The translations under genes and the position numbers were made by a program. This document shows positions 1 through 7,668 of a DNA stretch of 64,000 nucleotides, in pieces. Below the pieces are notes generated by a model that saw only the letters and a program-made list of their open reading frames with translations, did no database searches and had not been told where the DNA came from. Position 1 is the first letter of the stretch, and the number at the start of each line of letters is the position of its first letter. Source of the DNA: CAVRIA01 sp963721115 (GTDB lineage: Bacteria; Desulfobacterota; Binatia; HRBIN30; CADEER01); NCBI GenBank assembly GCA_963721115.1, contig CAVRIA010000006.1, positions 1,054,001-1,118,000 on the forward strand, in the 5' to 3' direction.

Positions 1-49
1 TCGGGCTCGCCGGATTCGCCACTTCGATTGTGAGTACGGTCAGTCCCAT
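1..49 (-). CDS. N-terminal fragment, possible clan AA aspartic protease
   Basis: Only the first 16 codons lie in the window, because the gene runs off the left edge. An ATG on the minus strand opens MGLTVLTIEVANPASP. This resembles the start of small retropepsin-like (clan AA) aspartic proteases, which often begin MGLT...V.NPA. The catalytic D-S/T-G would lie outside the window, so the assignment rests on a short resemblance. There is no strong ribosome binding site upstream. Confidence 0.25.
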   Translation of the reverse strand, partial: MGLTVLTIEVANPASP

Positions 50-356
50 GGGCGCCGTCCGAAGAATACGCTCGCGGTCCGCGCCCGGTCAATGAACCTG
101 GCGTTCCGCGTCCTTTTCCAATTGGCCTTGTTGGAAAGAAATCAAACCGCCGAGACGCCAAGAACGCCAAGAGCAGAACCTGGATCGGGGGAAAACGACA
201 TCGAGCTCAAAATGCAGGCAAGCCCGTGTCGGACCTTGGCGAACTCGGCATCTTGGCGGTTCGTATTTTCGTTGAGGTTCTGACAGCAGCGTTTGTCGCG
301 TTTTCTGCGAGTCCGGCAGCTTGCGCGAACCGGTACCGCCCTTCCATAGTTCGAGC
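50..356. other. Intergenic region with short direct repeat
   Basis: No convincing gene is visible. Around 150-180 there is a short AT-richer stretch with the repeated unit CGCCAAGA (two near-copies). It is of the same style as the tandem intergenic repeats near 19.3 kb. The ORFs that cross the stretch are arginine-rich and show no family signature. Confidence 0.4.
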
Positions 357-950
357 ATGGCGCGACGACGGTCGCTGTTCCCGCGGCGGCGGAGGGTATC
401 GCTGTTCCCGCGCCGGCGAAGAAGATCGGCCGGATCGGAGACGACGCTGATCGCCGTCCTGCTGGTGCTCGGTGCGGTGGTCTGGGCGATCGAGAACCTG
501 TGGCCCGTTCTGCTGGTGGCGGGAATCGCCTGGGTGGGCTGGCAGGTGGCGGTGCAGGTGGAGCGGCAGAAGAGGCTGAAGGCGCTGCGGCTGGCGGACG
601 TCGACTCGATGTCCGGCCCGCAGTTCGAGTCCTCTCTGGTGCCGTTGTTCCGCCACCAGGGTTACGAAGTGCGGCACACCGGCCGCGCGGGCGACCAGGG
701 CTGCGACCTGCTGCTCGAGAAGGACGGGCACCGCATCGCCTGCCAGGCGAAGCGGTATCACCACCGGGTGACGAACGACGCCGTCGCCGAGGCGGTGGCG
801 GCGAAGGCGTTCTACGGCTGCGACGACGCGATGGTGGTGACCACCTCGCGCTTCACGCGCAGCGCGCGCAAGCTCGCGCAGGTGAACGGCTGCGATCTGA
901 TCAACCGCGACGATCTCGCCGACATGATCCGCAGCTTCTCGGGGGGCTGA
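357..950 (+). CDS. Membrane-anchored Mrr-type restriction endonuclease-like protein
   Basis: The 197-residue protein has a very basic N-terminus (residues 1-27) and two hydrophobic segments (about 30-45 and 50-67). A cytoplasmic domain from about 82 onward looks like the Mrr/PD-(D/E)xK nuclease fold: E91 in FESSL, D117 in GDQGCDLLLE and Q130-x-K132 in CQAKRYH fit the catalytic D...(E/Q)xK pattern. Such proteins cleave DNA, often modified DNA. The membrane anchor is typical of a widespread but poorly characterised subgroup. The ATG at 357 was chosen over an upstream TTG because it starts just before the basic/TM region. It is monocistronic, with repeats on its 3' side. The fold call is fairly firm, but substrate and role are unknown. 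Confidence 0.75.
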   Translation: MARRRSLFPRRRRVSLFPRRRRRSAGSETTLIAVLLVLGAVVWAIENLWPVLLVAGIAWVGWQVAVQVERQKRLKALRLADVDSMSGPQFESSLVPLFRHQGYEVRHTGRAGDQGCDLLLEKDGHRIACQAKRYHHRVTNDAVAEAVAAKAFYGCDDAMVVTTSRFTRSARKLAQVNGCDLINRDDLADMIRSFSGG

Positions 951-1001
951 GGGGGGAACGGGGAAACGAGCTTTGGCCAAGAACTCGAAGGACCGCCCAC
1001 T

Positions 1002-1080
1002 CGTCATACCCGCGAAAGCGGGAATCCAGTGCGGGGACCACCGCCGCCCCACCTGGATACCCGCTTTCGCGGGTATGACG
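1002..1080. repeat. REP-like inverted repeat (28-bp arms)
   Basis: Two 28-bp arms, 1002-1029 and 1053-1080, are reverse complements with one mismatch. Each arm also contains its own small palindrome (CCCGCGAAAGCGGG-type core). The arm begins CGTCATACCCGCGAAAG. This is the layout of a REP/BIME-type intergenic repeat, and a REP-associated transposase gene lies 360 bp downstream. Confidence 0.75.
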
Positions 1081-1156
1081 GCGCGAGTTTCCCCACCCGC
1101 CAGGGACTTTTGGGCGAAGCCGGGGAAACGAGGAAAGGAGCTCGTCCGGCCGACTT

Positions 1157-1244
1157 CCCCCTTTTGAAAAAGGGGGATTGAGGGGGATTTGTTCGAACGA
1201 ATCCGTTTCAAAAATCCCCCCTGACCCCCCTTTTTCAAAAGGGG
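1157..1244. repeat. Miniature inverted repeat with poly-C/poly-G arms
   Basis: Arms of about 35 bp (1157-1191 and 1210-1244) are imperfect reverse complements built on CCCCTTTTTCAAAAGGGG. They enclose an 18-bp loop containing TTCGAACGAA. The unit differs from the adjacent 1002-1080 repeat and could fold into a long hairpin. It lies between the nuclease gene and the RAYT element. A terminator-like role for the nuclease gene is possible but not shown. Confidence 0.65.
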
Positions 1245-1359
1245 AAACCTCGGACTCAGTCTGATCTGATTTTCTACGGGCACGCGACGTTCGCTGGCGC
1301 TTCCCTGCTACCTTGGCCTTCCGCCGCTTCCGTGCCGGCGCCTTCTTCTGGAAGGGGGT

Positions 1360-2447
1360 CGTAGGAACGAAGCGGACGAAGGTGGCGAGGATGGCCAGTG
1401 ATACTTGACGCGTAGGCTTCCAGGCTGCATCGTGAGGTGGTGCCTCGGCAGCCGCGCCTCGATTACCCGGGTGCTCTCCACCACGTGATGGCTCGTGGAG
1501 TTGCCCGTGGCGACATCTTTGTGGACGACGAGGATCGAGAAGCATTTGTCTCGCGCCTCGCATCGAACGTCGACTGTGGCGAGCTGACGCTGTACGCGTG
1601 GGCCCTGATGCCGAACCACCTTCATCTCCTCACCGGCTCGCCGGCGGGCTGTTTGTCGGCCGCGATGCGACGGCTGTTGAGCAGCTATGCCGGCTATTTC
1701 AACCGTCGCCACCACCGAGTCGGCCACCTGTTCCAAAATCGCTTCAAGTCGCTGCTCGTCGATGCCGACGAGTACTTCTTGGAGCTGGTCCGTTACGTGC
1801 ATCTGAATCCCGTCCGCGCTGGGATGGTCGCGACTCTGGACGCGCTCGAGGACTACCGCTGGACAGGGCACCCGGCGCTTCTCGGAGGGGCAGCTCCGTC
1901 CTGGCAAGCGGTGGAACCGGTGCTTGCCTTGTATGGCTCACGCGTCGGGCAGGCGCGTGCCGCGTATCGATCGTTTCTGGCCGAGGGGCTGGGTCTGCCG
2001 GCACCGAAGAATCTCGGTGGTGGCGCGCTGCGGTCGTGGCTGGGGAAATGGGTGCATCTCCCGGTGGCACGAAACGGCCGTGAAAACTGGTCGCGCGACG
2101 AGCGAGTGCTTGGGTCAGCCGTTTTCGTGGAGAGTGTGCGCGGGCGCGTCGCGCCGTGCGTGCCCGCCGATGCGGTGTCGGAGGACACCCTGCAGGACCT
2201 GCTTCGCCAGGTGGCGGCGGCGCACAGTGTGCCGGTCGGCCTGGTAGCCAGTCGTAGTCTTCGGCCTGCCGCCGTGGCTGCGCGCACAGCTTTCTGCCGA
2301 CAGGCGGTCAGTCTTCGCGGTTGCACGTTGAGCGCCGTCGCTGCCCATCTCGGCATCTCTCGGAGTAGCGTGGCCAGAGCCCTTGCGCGCTCATGAACGA
2401 CCAATCCATGTCCTCACGCCTGGCGCTTCGTTCGCTTCGTTCCTACG
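1360..2447 (+). mobile_element. RAYT-carrying element bounded by 22-bp inverted repeats
   Basis: The Y1 transposase gene at 1437-2396 is flanked by inverted copies of a 22-bp sequence (1360-1381 and 2426-2447) that differ at one position and start CGTAGGAACGAAGCG. The right copy contains the stop codon of the minus-strand CBM9-like gene, so the element appears to have entered that gene. Classical IS200/RAYT units do not end in long terminal inverted repeats, so the boundaries are inferred from the repeat pair only. No target duplication was recognised. Confidence 0.6.
1437..2396 (+). CDS. REP-associated tyrosine transposase (RAYT, Y1/HUH family)
   Basis: This 319-residue protein is a single-stranded-DNA transposase of the TnpA-REP/Y1 type, which nicks and joins REP-type hairpins through a tyrosine. 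The HUH motif is seen as MPNHLHLL (H61, H63). The family signature GHLFQNRFKS lies near residues 96-105, and the likely catalytic tyrosine is Y120 in LVRYVHLNPVRAGM. Residues 215-319 form a C-terminal extension ending in a helix-turn-helix-like segment (LSAVAAHLGISRSSVARAL), which in longer RAYTs aids DNA recognition. GTG at 1437 (or the next codon at 1440) is the only plausible start. The reading frame is intact, so the enzyme may be active. Two REP-like palindromes lie just upstream. Confidence 0.85.
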   Translation: MVPRQPRLDYPGALHHVMARGVARGDIFVDDEDREAFVSRLASNVDCGELTLYAWALMPNHLHLLTGSPAGCLSAAMRRLLSSYAGYFNRRHHRVGHLFQNRFKSLLVDADEYFLELVRYVHLNPVRAGMVATLDALEDYRWTGHPALLGGAAPSWQAVEPVLALYGSRVGQARAAYRSFLAEGLGLPAPKNLGGGALRSWLGKWVHLPVARNGRENWSRDERVLGSAVFVESVRGRVAPCVPADAVSEDTLQDLLRQVAAAHSVPVGLVASRSLRPAAVAARTAFCRQAVSLRGCTLSAVAAHLGISRSSVARALARS

Positions 2448-2988
2448 TCCCGCGGCATTCAACGGTCTGCCCCGCCACCGCCGTAAAGGCCCCGGCGCCG
2501 TCGTTCGTACCGCCCCGGTCCGAATCGGGAACGAAGCAGGCGCTTTCGGAGGTGCACGGAGCCCCCGCGATCAAGACTTCGTCGTGGAAGCCGCCCGTAT
2601 CGACGAGCAACCCGTCGTCTCCCTCCTCCGCGACGCCGTCGTGGTCGTTGTCGAAGTTGACCCGGACCATGCTCTGCGCGCCCGTGAAGAACACGACGGC
2701 GATGTAGAGGTTCTCCGCGTCGTTCATGACGTAGAGCGAGGCGTCGGCGGTGCCGCCGGTGGGCTCGGCCACGGTGAAGTTCACTCGTGCTGCGGCGTCC
2801 CACTCACCGGGTCCCAGCTCTCCGTCGACGGAGGCGGTGCCGAAAGCGGACAGATCGATCCCGGGAAAATGCGCGTATGCCGTCGCGGAGGCGCAGAGGA
2901 TCGCCAGTGAGAAGGCCATCAAGGCGCACCGCGGGCGGCCCCGCATCCTCCCTCGCCCCAGCGTTTCAAATCCTGCCTTGGTTTGCAT
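2443..2988 (-). CDS. Secreted CBM9-like domain protein, 3' truncated
   Basis: A strong Shine-Dalgarno (GGGAGGGG) precedes the ATG. The N-terminus carries a signal peptide (hydrophobic 23-39, ending TAYAH). Residues 45-150 look like a carbohydrate-binding module family 9-type beta domain, with ASVDGELGPGEWDAAA and the strand LYVMNDAENLYIAVVF. Acidic DNDHDGVAEEGDD is a possible Ca-binding loop. The product would be periplasmic or extracellular. At 181 residues it is shorter than typical relatives. Its stop codon falls inside the right inverted repeat of the RAYT element, so the C-terminal part has probably been lost. No continuation was recognised on the far side of the element. Confidence 0.6.
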   Translation of the reverse strand: MQTKAGFETLGRGRMRGRPRCALMAFSLAILCASATAYAHFPGIDLSAFGTASVDGELGPGEWDAAARVNFTVAEPTGGTADASLYVMNDAENLYIAVVFFTGAQSMVRVNFDNDHDGVAEEGDDGLLVDTGGFHDEVLIAGAPCTSESACFVPDSDRGGTNDGAGAFTAVAGQTVECRGT

Positions 2989-3342
2989 TGAACCCCTCCC
3001 TTAGCCCGTGACAGCCGACCGACTATCCGCGCCACCGGGACACGCAGACGATGACCGATATCAGGTGTTTGCCTGAGATCTGCGGGTGAACGCAGGCGCC
3101 GTGTCGAGCCTCATCGGCGGCTCATTCCGAGCCGGTGTGTCGGCAGGTTTGGATTGAGCATCGCCAGCTTGCGCCCGGCTCTCCCATTCTCGGCGGCTCT
3201 TTCAGCTTGACAGCCACTCGCGCCCCGTACTACCCGCTTCCGTGTGAGGTGAAATGGTCGTGAAGGAAAGTTCGGTCTCTCTGAAACCGTGTCCACAACG
3301 TCCGATACTTTCCCGTTACGTCAAATTCTCAGCTAATACGGC
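2989..3342. other. Intergenic, no recognised feature
   Basis: About 350 bp upstream of the CBM9-like gene. It would contain that gene's promoter, but no clear -35/-10 pair was found. The short ORFs here have no family resemblance. Confidence 0.4.
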
Positions 3343-3558
3343 CTATGCGCACACGCCGCCCGCAACACCCATCAGTACCGCGAGCACCATTCCCACCACG
3401 AGCGCTGCCCCGCTGATCCGGAAGGCGAAGCCGATCTCCGCGAAGTTCGTGCCCATGGCCGCCGCGGTTATGCCGTCGGCCGGCAGGGCGAGCAGGCACC
3501 CCAGCGCGCCGCCGACGAGGGCCAGCAACGTCGATTCGACGACGAACGCTGTCAGCGG
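3343..3558 (-). pseudogene. C-terminal fragment of an FtsX/MacB-type ABC permease
   Basis: The minus-strand frame, open from 3558 to 3343, reads PLTAFVVESTLLALVGG, then an alanine/glycine-rich membrane segment, and ends MGVAGGVCA. This is the characteristic last part of the FtsX domain of MacB-like permeases (VESLLLALVGG...; GTNFAEIGFAFR). An in-frame TAG lies immediately before it and the usual final residues are missing. Only about 72 codons of a roughly 400-codon gene remain, with no start, no ATPase partner and no promoter. It is a decayed remnant. Confidence 0.65.
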
Positions 3559-3937
3559 CTAGTTGGAGTGGTCAGACCATGGATCCGGCGTCGGCCATCA
3601 ACTCCGACAGTTTCGCCCGTGCGTCATCGATCGAGGCGCTCGACATGCTACCCTCCAACGGTTCTTTCAATCATGGAACATGGGAGCGATTCGATGCTCG
3701 CTAGCCCAGCCGGTGGAGTGTCCTCCCAAGTCCTACCGGTCGACAAGCTCTTCGGAACTTACCATCAAAGCCCGTCTCGCCGATAAGAATCGGCTCAAGC
3801 AAGAAGCTGTTGGCAGTTGCTTGGCCCAAGCGTGAGGATCACGCTGCTGTGCCAAAGCATCCGGTGCCCTGAAAGTCGAATCGCGAACCCTGGCAAGGCC
3901 GTGCTGGTAGTAGTCGACAAGGCTGTTGGTCTGCCGA
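3559..3937. other. Intergenic, lower GC, no gene recognised
   Basis: The 380 bp stretch between the permease fragment and the 3' end of the DUF5131 gene contains only short ORFs without family features. Its composition is less GC-rich than the rest of the window, like the adjacent lexA-tcmP-DUF5131 operon. It may belong to the same transferred segment. Confidence 0.35.
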
Positions 3938-4738
3938 TCATCGACTTGCCACCTCGATCGTGCGGGCTACCTTGGGCATCTCGTTCCAAGTCCGCCCATC
4001 CAGGACGCGCCCCGATGCTTTCTTGCTCCGGCGATTCCCGTGCGCATCATAGATGCCCCACTGCTTGAAGAAGAACGGCACTTCAGCGGCCAGACATTGG
4101 TCTCGAACGGCGCGGGCCCAGTCCGGGTTCATGGGTCGGGCACGCGGTCCACTTTCGCCGCCGACGATGACCCAGTGAATCTTCCGCAGCAGCGTGACTT
4201 TGATCTTCATCGGGCCGAGCAAGGGCTCAACCGAAAGAAAGCGGACGTCCGCCGGAACCTCCACCAGATGTTCTATGCGACCGACGCAATCCTGAGATTC
4301 GACAGATACCCCCGTCCAGATATTCTTTGGCCAACGGCGCCGCCCGTTGACGTGACTGGCGCCGTCGACGTAGTGCTGTTCGATCCAGCGGGCCAGCCGT
4401 TCGGCCCTCTTGGTCAGAAGCTGGAACGTGTGCCACGACGCTCGCTCCATCGTGTCGAACACACGCGCGACAAAGGCGTCAGGTACGTCCTTGTGGAACA
4501 GGTCAGACATGGAGTTGACGAAGATGGTGCGTGGCTCCTTCCACATCAGCGGGAGGGTCAGCCGCTGGGGCCAGAGCTTGAGGTCGAAGCCCTGTTCATA
4601 GGGGTGGCCGGGAATCCCTCGCCACCGCTCGGCGAACTTCTCCGCATAGCAGAACTTGCAACCCTGGCTGATCTTGGTGCAGCCAGTGACTGGGTTCCAG
4701 GTGCTCTCAGTCCATTCGATCGCCGACTCGAAGGCCAT
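3938..4738 (-). CDS. DUF5131 family (phage Gp37/Gp68-like) three-Cys-motif protein
   Basis: This 266-residue protein belongs to the DUF5131 family. It starts with the signature EWTESTWNPVTGC and a cysteine cluster C20-x6-C27-x2-C30 followed by YAE, which is thought to ligate a metal or Fe-S cluster. WxSVESQ and LSVEPLLGPM segments, a VGGESGPRARPM motif and an FFKQWG motif follow, all typical of the family. Members occur in phages and bacteria; their biochemical role is unproven, though a radical-SAM-like fold has been suggested. The ATG directly abuts the TAG of tcmP, so the two are translationally coupled. They form the distal part of the lexA operon. Family identity is firm, function open. 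Confidence 0.88.
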   Translation of the reverse strand: MAFESAIEWTESTWNPVTGCTKISQGCKFCYAEKFAERWRGIPGHPYEQGFDLKLWPQRLTLPLMWKEPRTIFVNSMSDLFHKDVPDAFVARVFDTMERASWHTFQLLTKRAERLARWIEQHYVDGASHVNGRRRWPKNIWTGVSVESQDCVGRIEHLVEVPADVRFLSVEPLLGPMKIKVTLLRKIHWVIVGGESGPRARPMNPDWARAVRDQCLAAEVPFFFKQWGIYDAHGNRRSKKASGRVLDGRTWNEMPKVARTIEVASR

Positions 4739-5893
4739 CTACAAACCCAGGTTGGGCACGAACTCGATCATCGCGCCCTCGACCACCGTCGTCTTCTGCT
4801 GTCTAGGCTTCCTGTCGATCTTAACCTTGCCCTCCTTCTCCAGTTCGACCAGAGCCGCCTTGATATGGCGAGCCACGCCCGCTGTTCGCTCATACGCCCA
4901 GTCCTCCACCTTGGAATACTCGATTCGAGAGCCCGGTGCTTTCTCGACGAAACCGAGAAGGGCTGCCTTGATCTGTGCCTCGGGCGTAGCGACGAAGAGG
5001 TCCAGCTGCTCGCCTGCTCCCACACCGATGGCCTCAAACTTGAACTCGCCCTCGCTCATCCGATCCATCGCGTTCTTCATTTCCTTGAGGGCCTTGATGT
5101 GGTTGGAGGCGTGGATAAGAAAATACCGCGCGCGGCCTTCTTGGTCAGGCGTGTTGATGCGGAAGGCGATGACGTGCTTCGCCTTCGCGATCAACAACAA
5201 CTGCCGCCGGTACAGAGTCGTTATGAAGTTGATTCGCTCCTCGGGCGTCTTGCACTGCGACGAGTGCCGCTTGTATTCGTCGGTCCCAAACAGTTCGAGC
5301 ATCCTTTTTTCGGCGTCGTCCTTCAGCATGAAGCGCACGATGTCGTAGGTCATGAACGTGATGAAGACCTCAGTGCGCTCGTGCTTCAAGATGTCGGCGA
5401 GCAGCGACATTGGGAAGCCTGAGTATCCAAACGGGTCGATGAAGAAGAACGTCGGGTAGTCGCGCCCCAGGCGAGCAGCGAGCTTGTCCATAAGTCCCTT
5501 CGTTCCCGTAGAGAAATCGGCGTGGATCGCCTCCCAGTCCTGGTTGCTTTTGTTGGCGCTCTTGAGCAGCGGCTTCAGATACTCAACCGTCTGCTTGTCG
5601 ATGTCGAATGCAACGATGTCGAGCTTGCGCTCACCTTTCATCAGGTCGTTCGCGATCTTTCCCACGATGATCGGCGAGCCATCGACCTTGGACGACTTTT
5701 GGGCAGTGGCCCAGTATTCGCCAGGCCCCGAGAATCCATCAACGAAGATCAGATGGGGCGGCCGACGAAGTGCTTCCTGCTGTTGCCAGAGGATGTTCAT
5801 CCACGTCGCTATATACGAGCGGAGTAGCTGGTGTTTGACCGCCGTCTGCTGCTCGATCACCCACGGGATCGTCCGGGAGTCCGATGTCGCCAT
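4739..5893 (-). CDS. tcmP: Three-Cys-motif partner protein TcmP
   Basis: This 384-residue protein matches the TcmP family, named because its genes sit beside three-Cys-motif (DUF5131) genes, as here. Visible hallmarks are LIFVDGFSGPGEY (residues 48-60), IVAFDID (93-99) and FFIDPFGYSG (150-159). The order resembles a Rossmann-fold methyltransferase core with an acidic residue ending strand 2, but this is inference. The C-terminal 80 residues look like a winged helix (YERTAGVARHIKAALVELEKEGKV). It starts 4 bp after lexA ends and runs directly into the DUF5131 gene. Codon usage and GC are lower than the flanking chromosome, suggesting transfer as a unit. The molecular role is not established. 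Confidence 0.87.
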   Translation of the reverse strand: MATSDSRTIPWVIEQQTAVKHQLLRSYIATWMNILWQQQEALRRPPHLIFVDGFSGPGEYWATAQKSSKVDGSPIIVGKIANDLMKGERKLDIVAFDIDKQTVEYLKPLLKSANKSNQDWEAIHADFSTGTKGLMDKLAARLGRDYPTFFFIDPFGYSGFPMSLLADILKHERTEVFITFMTYDIVRFMLKDDAEKRMLELFGTDEYKRHSSQCKTPEERINFITTLYRRQLLLIAKAKHVIAFRINTPDQEGRARYFLIHASNHIKALKEMKNAMDRMSEGEFKFEAIGVGAGEQLDLFVATPEAQIKAALLGFVEKAPGSRIEYSKVEDWAYERTAGVARHIKAALVELEKEGKVKIDRKPRQQKTTVVEGAMIEFVPNLGL

Positions 5894-5897
5894 GTCG

Positions 5898-6500
5898 TTA
5901 TCCGAACTGCCTCACTAGACCAACCACGCGACCGACGATGGTGATAGACCGCGCGCGGATGTTTGGATACTTGGGATTCGTCGCCTCCAACCAGACTTGC
6001 CCGTTTGCTCGCCGAAGTCGCTTCACCGTCGCGTCGCCATCGCCGACGCGGGCAACGACGTGCTCACCACTGCGAGCTTCAACTGCCTGCTGCACGAGGA
6101 GCAGATCGCCATCTACCATGTCGGGCTCCATGCTGTCGCCGCTGACGCGTAGGACGAAATCGGCATTCTTGGCGATCGCGCGGTCCAAGACCATGTGGTC
6201 TTCCACGTTTTCGATCGCTTCTACCGGCAACCCCGCCCGCACCTGACCTAGCACCGGCAGACGAACCTGTCCCGCGACATCCTGGGCGGCCACAACCCGT
6301 AGGCCGCGTGCGGCACGGCCACGCGGGCGTCCGAGCACGCCCTTGGCTGTCAAAGCTTTGATCTGCTTTTGGAGGCCGCCCACGGTGATCCTAAAGTGGG
6401 TGGCGATCTCCTGGTAAGAAGGCGGGATACCGTTGTCGCGGGTCGCGGAGGAGACGAAATCGAGGATGGCGCGTTGCCGATCGGTGAGGGGCCTGGGCAT
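5898..6500 (-). CDS. lexA: LexA repressor
   Basis: This 200-residue SOS repressor and self-cleaving protease has an N-terminal winged helix (residues 1-70; PLTDRQRAILDFVS, IPPSYQEIATHF) and a C-terminal S24 peptidase domain. The autocleavage site is A89-G90 in QVRAGLP, the nucleophile S123 in SGDSMEP, and the general base K160 in ATVKRL. It is therefore fully competent for RecA-stimulated cleavage. The ATG lies only about 3 nt beyond the predicted transcription start, so the mRNA may be leaderless. It heads a three-gene operon with tcmP and DUF5131 and is presumably autoregulated through the dyad just upstream. The recognition helix is somewhat different from E. coli LexA, in line with an unusual operator. 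Confidence 0.93.
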   Translation of the reverse strand: MPRPLTDRQRAILDFVSSATRDNGIPPSYQEIATHFRITVGGLQKQIKALTAKGVLGRPRGRAARGLRVVAAQDVAGQVRLPVLGQVRAGLPVEAIENVEDHMVLDRAIAKNADFVLRVSGDSMEPDMVDGDLLLVQQAVEARSGEHVVARVGDGDATVKRLRRANGQVWLEATNPKYPNIRARSITIVGRVVGLVRQFG

Positions 6501-6504
6501 GCGC

Positions 6505-6537
6505 GATAGGATTACAAATATAATCCTATCAGGTCAA
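6505..6537 (-). promoter_or_regulatory. lexA operon promoter with perfect dyad operator
   Basis: GATAGGATTA (6505-6514) and TAATCCTATC (6521-6530) form a perfect 10-bp inverted repeat separated by 6 bp. On the minus strand TTGACC (6537-6532) and TAATCC (6514-6509), 17 bp apart, make a -35/-10 pair, so the dyad covers the -10 and the spacer. Binding here would block transcription of lexA-tcmP-DUF5131. It is the natural candidate for the LexA box, although its sequence differs from both the E. coli and Bacillus consensus. Confidence 0.75.
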
Positions 6538-6924
6538 GTTGAAATGCGGCGCGGGGGCGCGGCGGATTGGACGGGCCAGATCGGCAGCGTGTCCCGTGGA
6601 AGCCTCTGGCGGCGGCGGACTATCCTCTTGCGCCCGTCGCGCCATAAGGGATCTCACTAAGATCTTCAGGGGGCGAGAAGACCGGTGATAGCCAATGACA
6701 CTGTGACAACTTGGCCTTCATGCGGACTATGCGCACGGCAACACCGGGGAGTTGACCGCTACGACCGTCGGCGCGGCCGCCGGCACGCGGTGAAGAGGGA
6801 CGATCGTCCCGACGAGCGCAGAGGACGGCCGGAGAACGGGGGACGTGGTAACGATCGTCACGAGGCGAGCGGTCTCCGGCTAGCTGTGACCGTCGTCCCG
6901 TCCCACGCGTCCTACGTACCGGGC
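6538..6924. other. Intergenic, no recognised gene
   Basis: The 390 bp between the lexA promoter and the 3' end of the TauE-type gene holds no family-like ORF. Composition returns to high GC at about 6545, which marks the likely right edge of the low-GC segment. Confidence 0.4.
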
Positions 6925-7668
6925 TCAGTGGTAGAGGCCGATCATGCGGCCGGCGAGGGCGATGACCGCGACGGCCAGCACCGGACGGATGATGCGCTCC
7001 CCGCCGTGCACGGCGAGGCGGGCGCCGACCTCTCCACCCAGTCCGTAGCCGGCTGCCAGGACCAGGCCGGGCAGCCAGGCGATCTCGCCCTGCGCGAGAA
7101 AGACGGGAATGGCGACGCACGTCAGGATGGCGTTGACGACGACCTTGATGCTGTTGGCCATCACCAGGTCGTAGCCGGCGTACGACAGCGCCAGGACCAG
7201 CGCGATTCCGACGCCGGCCTGGAATGCGCCCCCGTACAGGCCGATGCCGAGAAAGACGAGGAATGTGGTGGTGGTCGACCACGGTCGTCGGGGTAGGCGC
7301 TTCCGGGCCGCGGGGCGCCACAGGATCGGGATCAGGAGAAGCACCATCAGGACACCGAACAGCTTCTCGAAGGTCCGGTCGGCGACCCGGGAGATGACGA
7401 ACGCTCCGACGGCGGAGCCCAGTGCGATGGGCAGCAACACGGGCAGCGCCCGCCGGAAACCGGAGACGCCCTGGGCGCGGAAGCGCCAGGCGGCGACCGC
7501 GTTCTGTGCGAGAATGCCGACGCGGTTGGTTCCGTTGGCGACCGAGCCCGGCAGGCCGACCAGCACCAGCAGGGGAACCGAGAGCAGCGAGCCGCCCCCC
7601 GCCAGCGTGTTGAACACGCCGGCGACGAGCCCGCCGCCGGCCAGCAGGGCGGCGTCGTGAAGGCTCAC
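6925..7668 (-). CDS. TauE/SafE-family sulfite/organosulfur exporter-like permease
   Basis: The 247-residue integral membrane protein has about eight hydrophobic segments. The TauE/SafE repeat shows as GLVAGVFNTLAGGGSLLSVPLL near residues 13-34, GTNRVGILAQNAVAAWRF (45-63) and, in the second half, GLYGGAFQAGVGIALVLALS. Family members export sulfite, sulfoacetate or related anions, but the substrate cannot be read from sequence. The start is GTG at 7668 with a weak ribosome site. It stands alone, separated by 180 bp from the divergent side of the HIT gene. Confidence 0.85.
   Translation of the reverse strand: MSLHDAALLAGGGLVAGVFNTLAGGGSLLSVPLLVLVGLPGSVANGTNRVGILAQNAVAAWRFRAQGVSGFRRALPVLLPIALGSAVGAFVISRVADRTFEKLFGVLMVLLLIPILWRPAARKRLPRRPWSTTTTFLVFLGIGLYGGAFQAGVGIALVLALSYAGYDLVMANSIKVVVNAILTCVAIPVFLAQGEIAWLPGLVLAAGYGLGGEVGARLAVHGGERIIRPVLAVAVIALAGRMIGLYH

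Noticed and set aside
1263..1436. Lys/Arg-rich minus-strand reading (KKAPARKRRKAKVAGKR) as a small basic protein
   Set aside because: It has no start or ribosome site of its own and runs into the palindromic repeats; it could equally be the lost end of another gene, so no gene is called.
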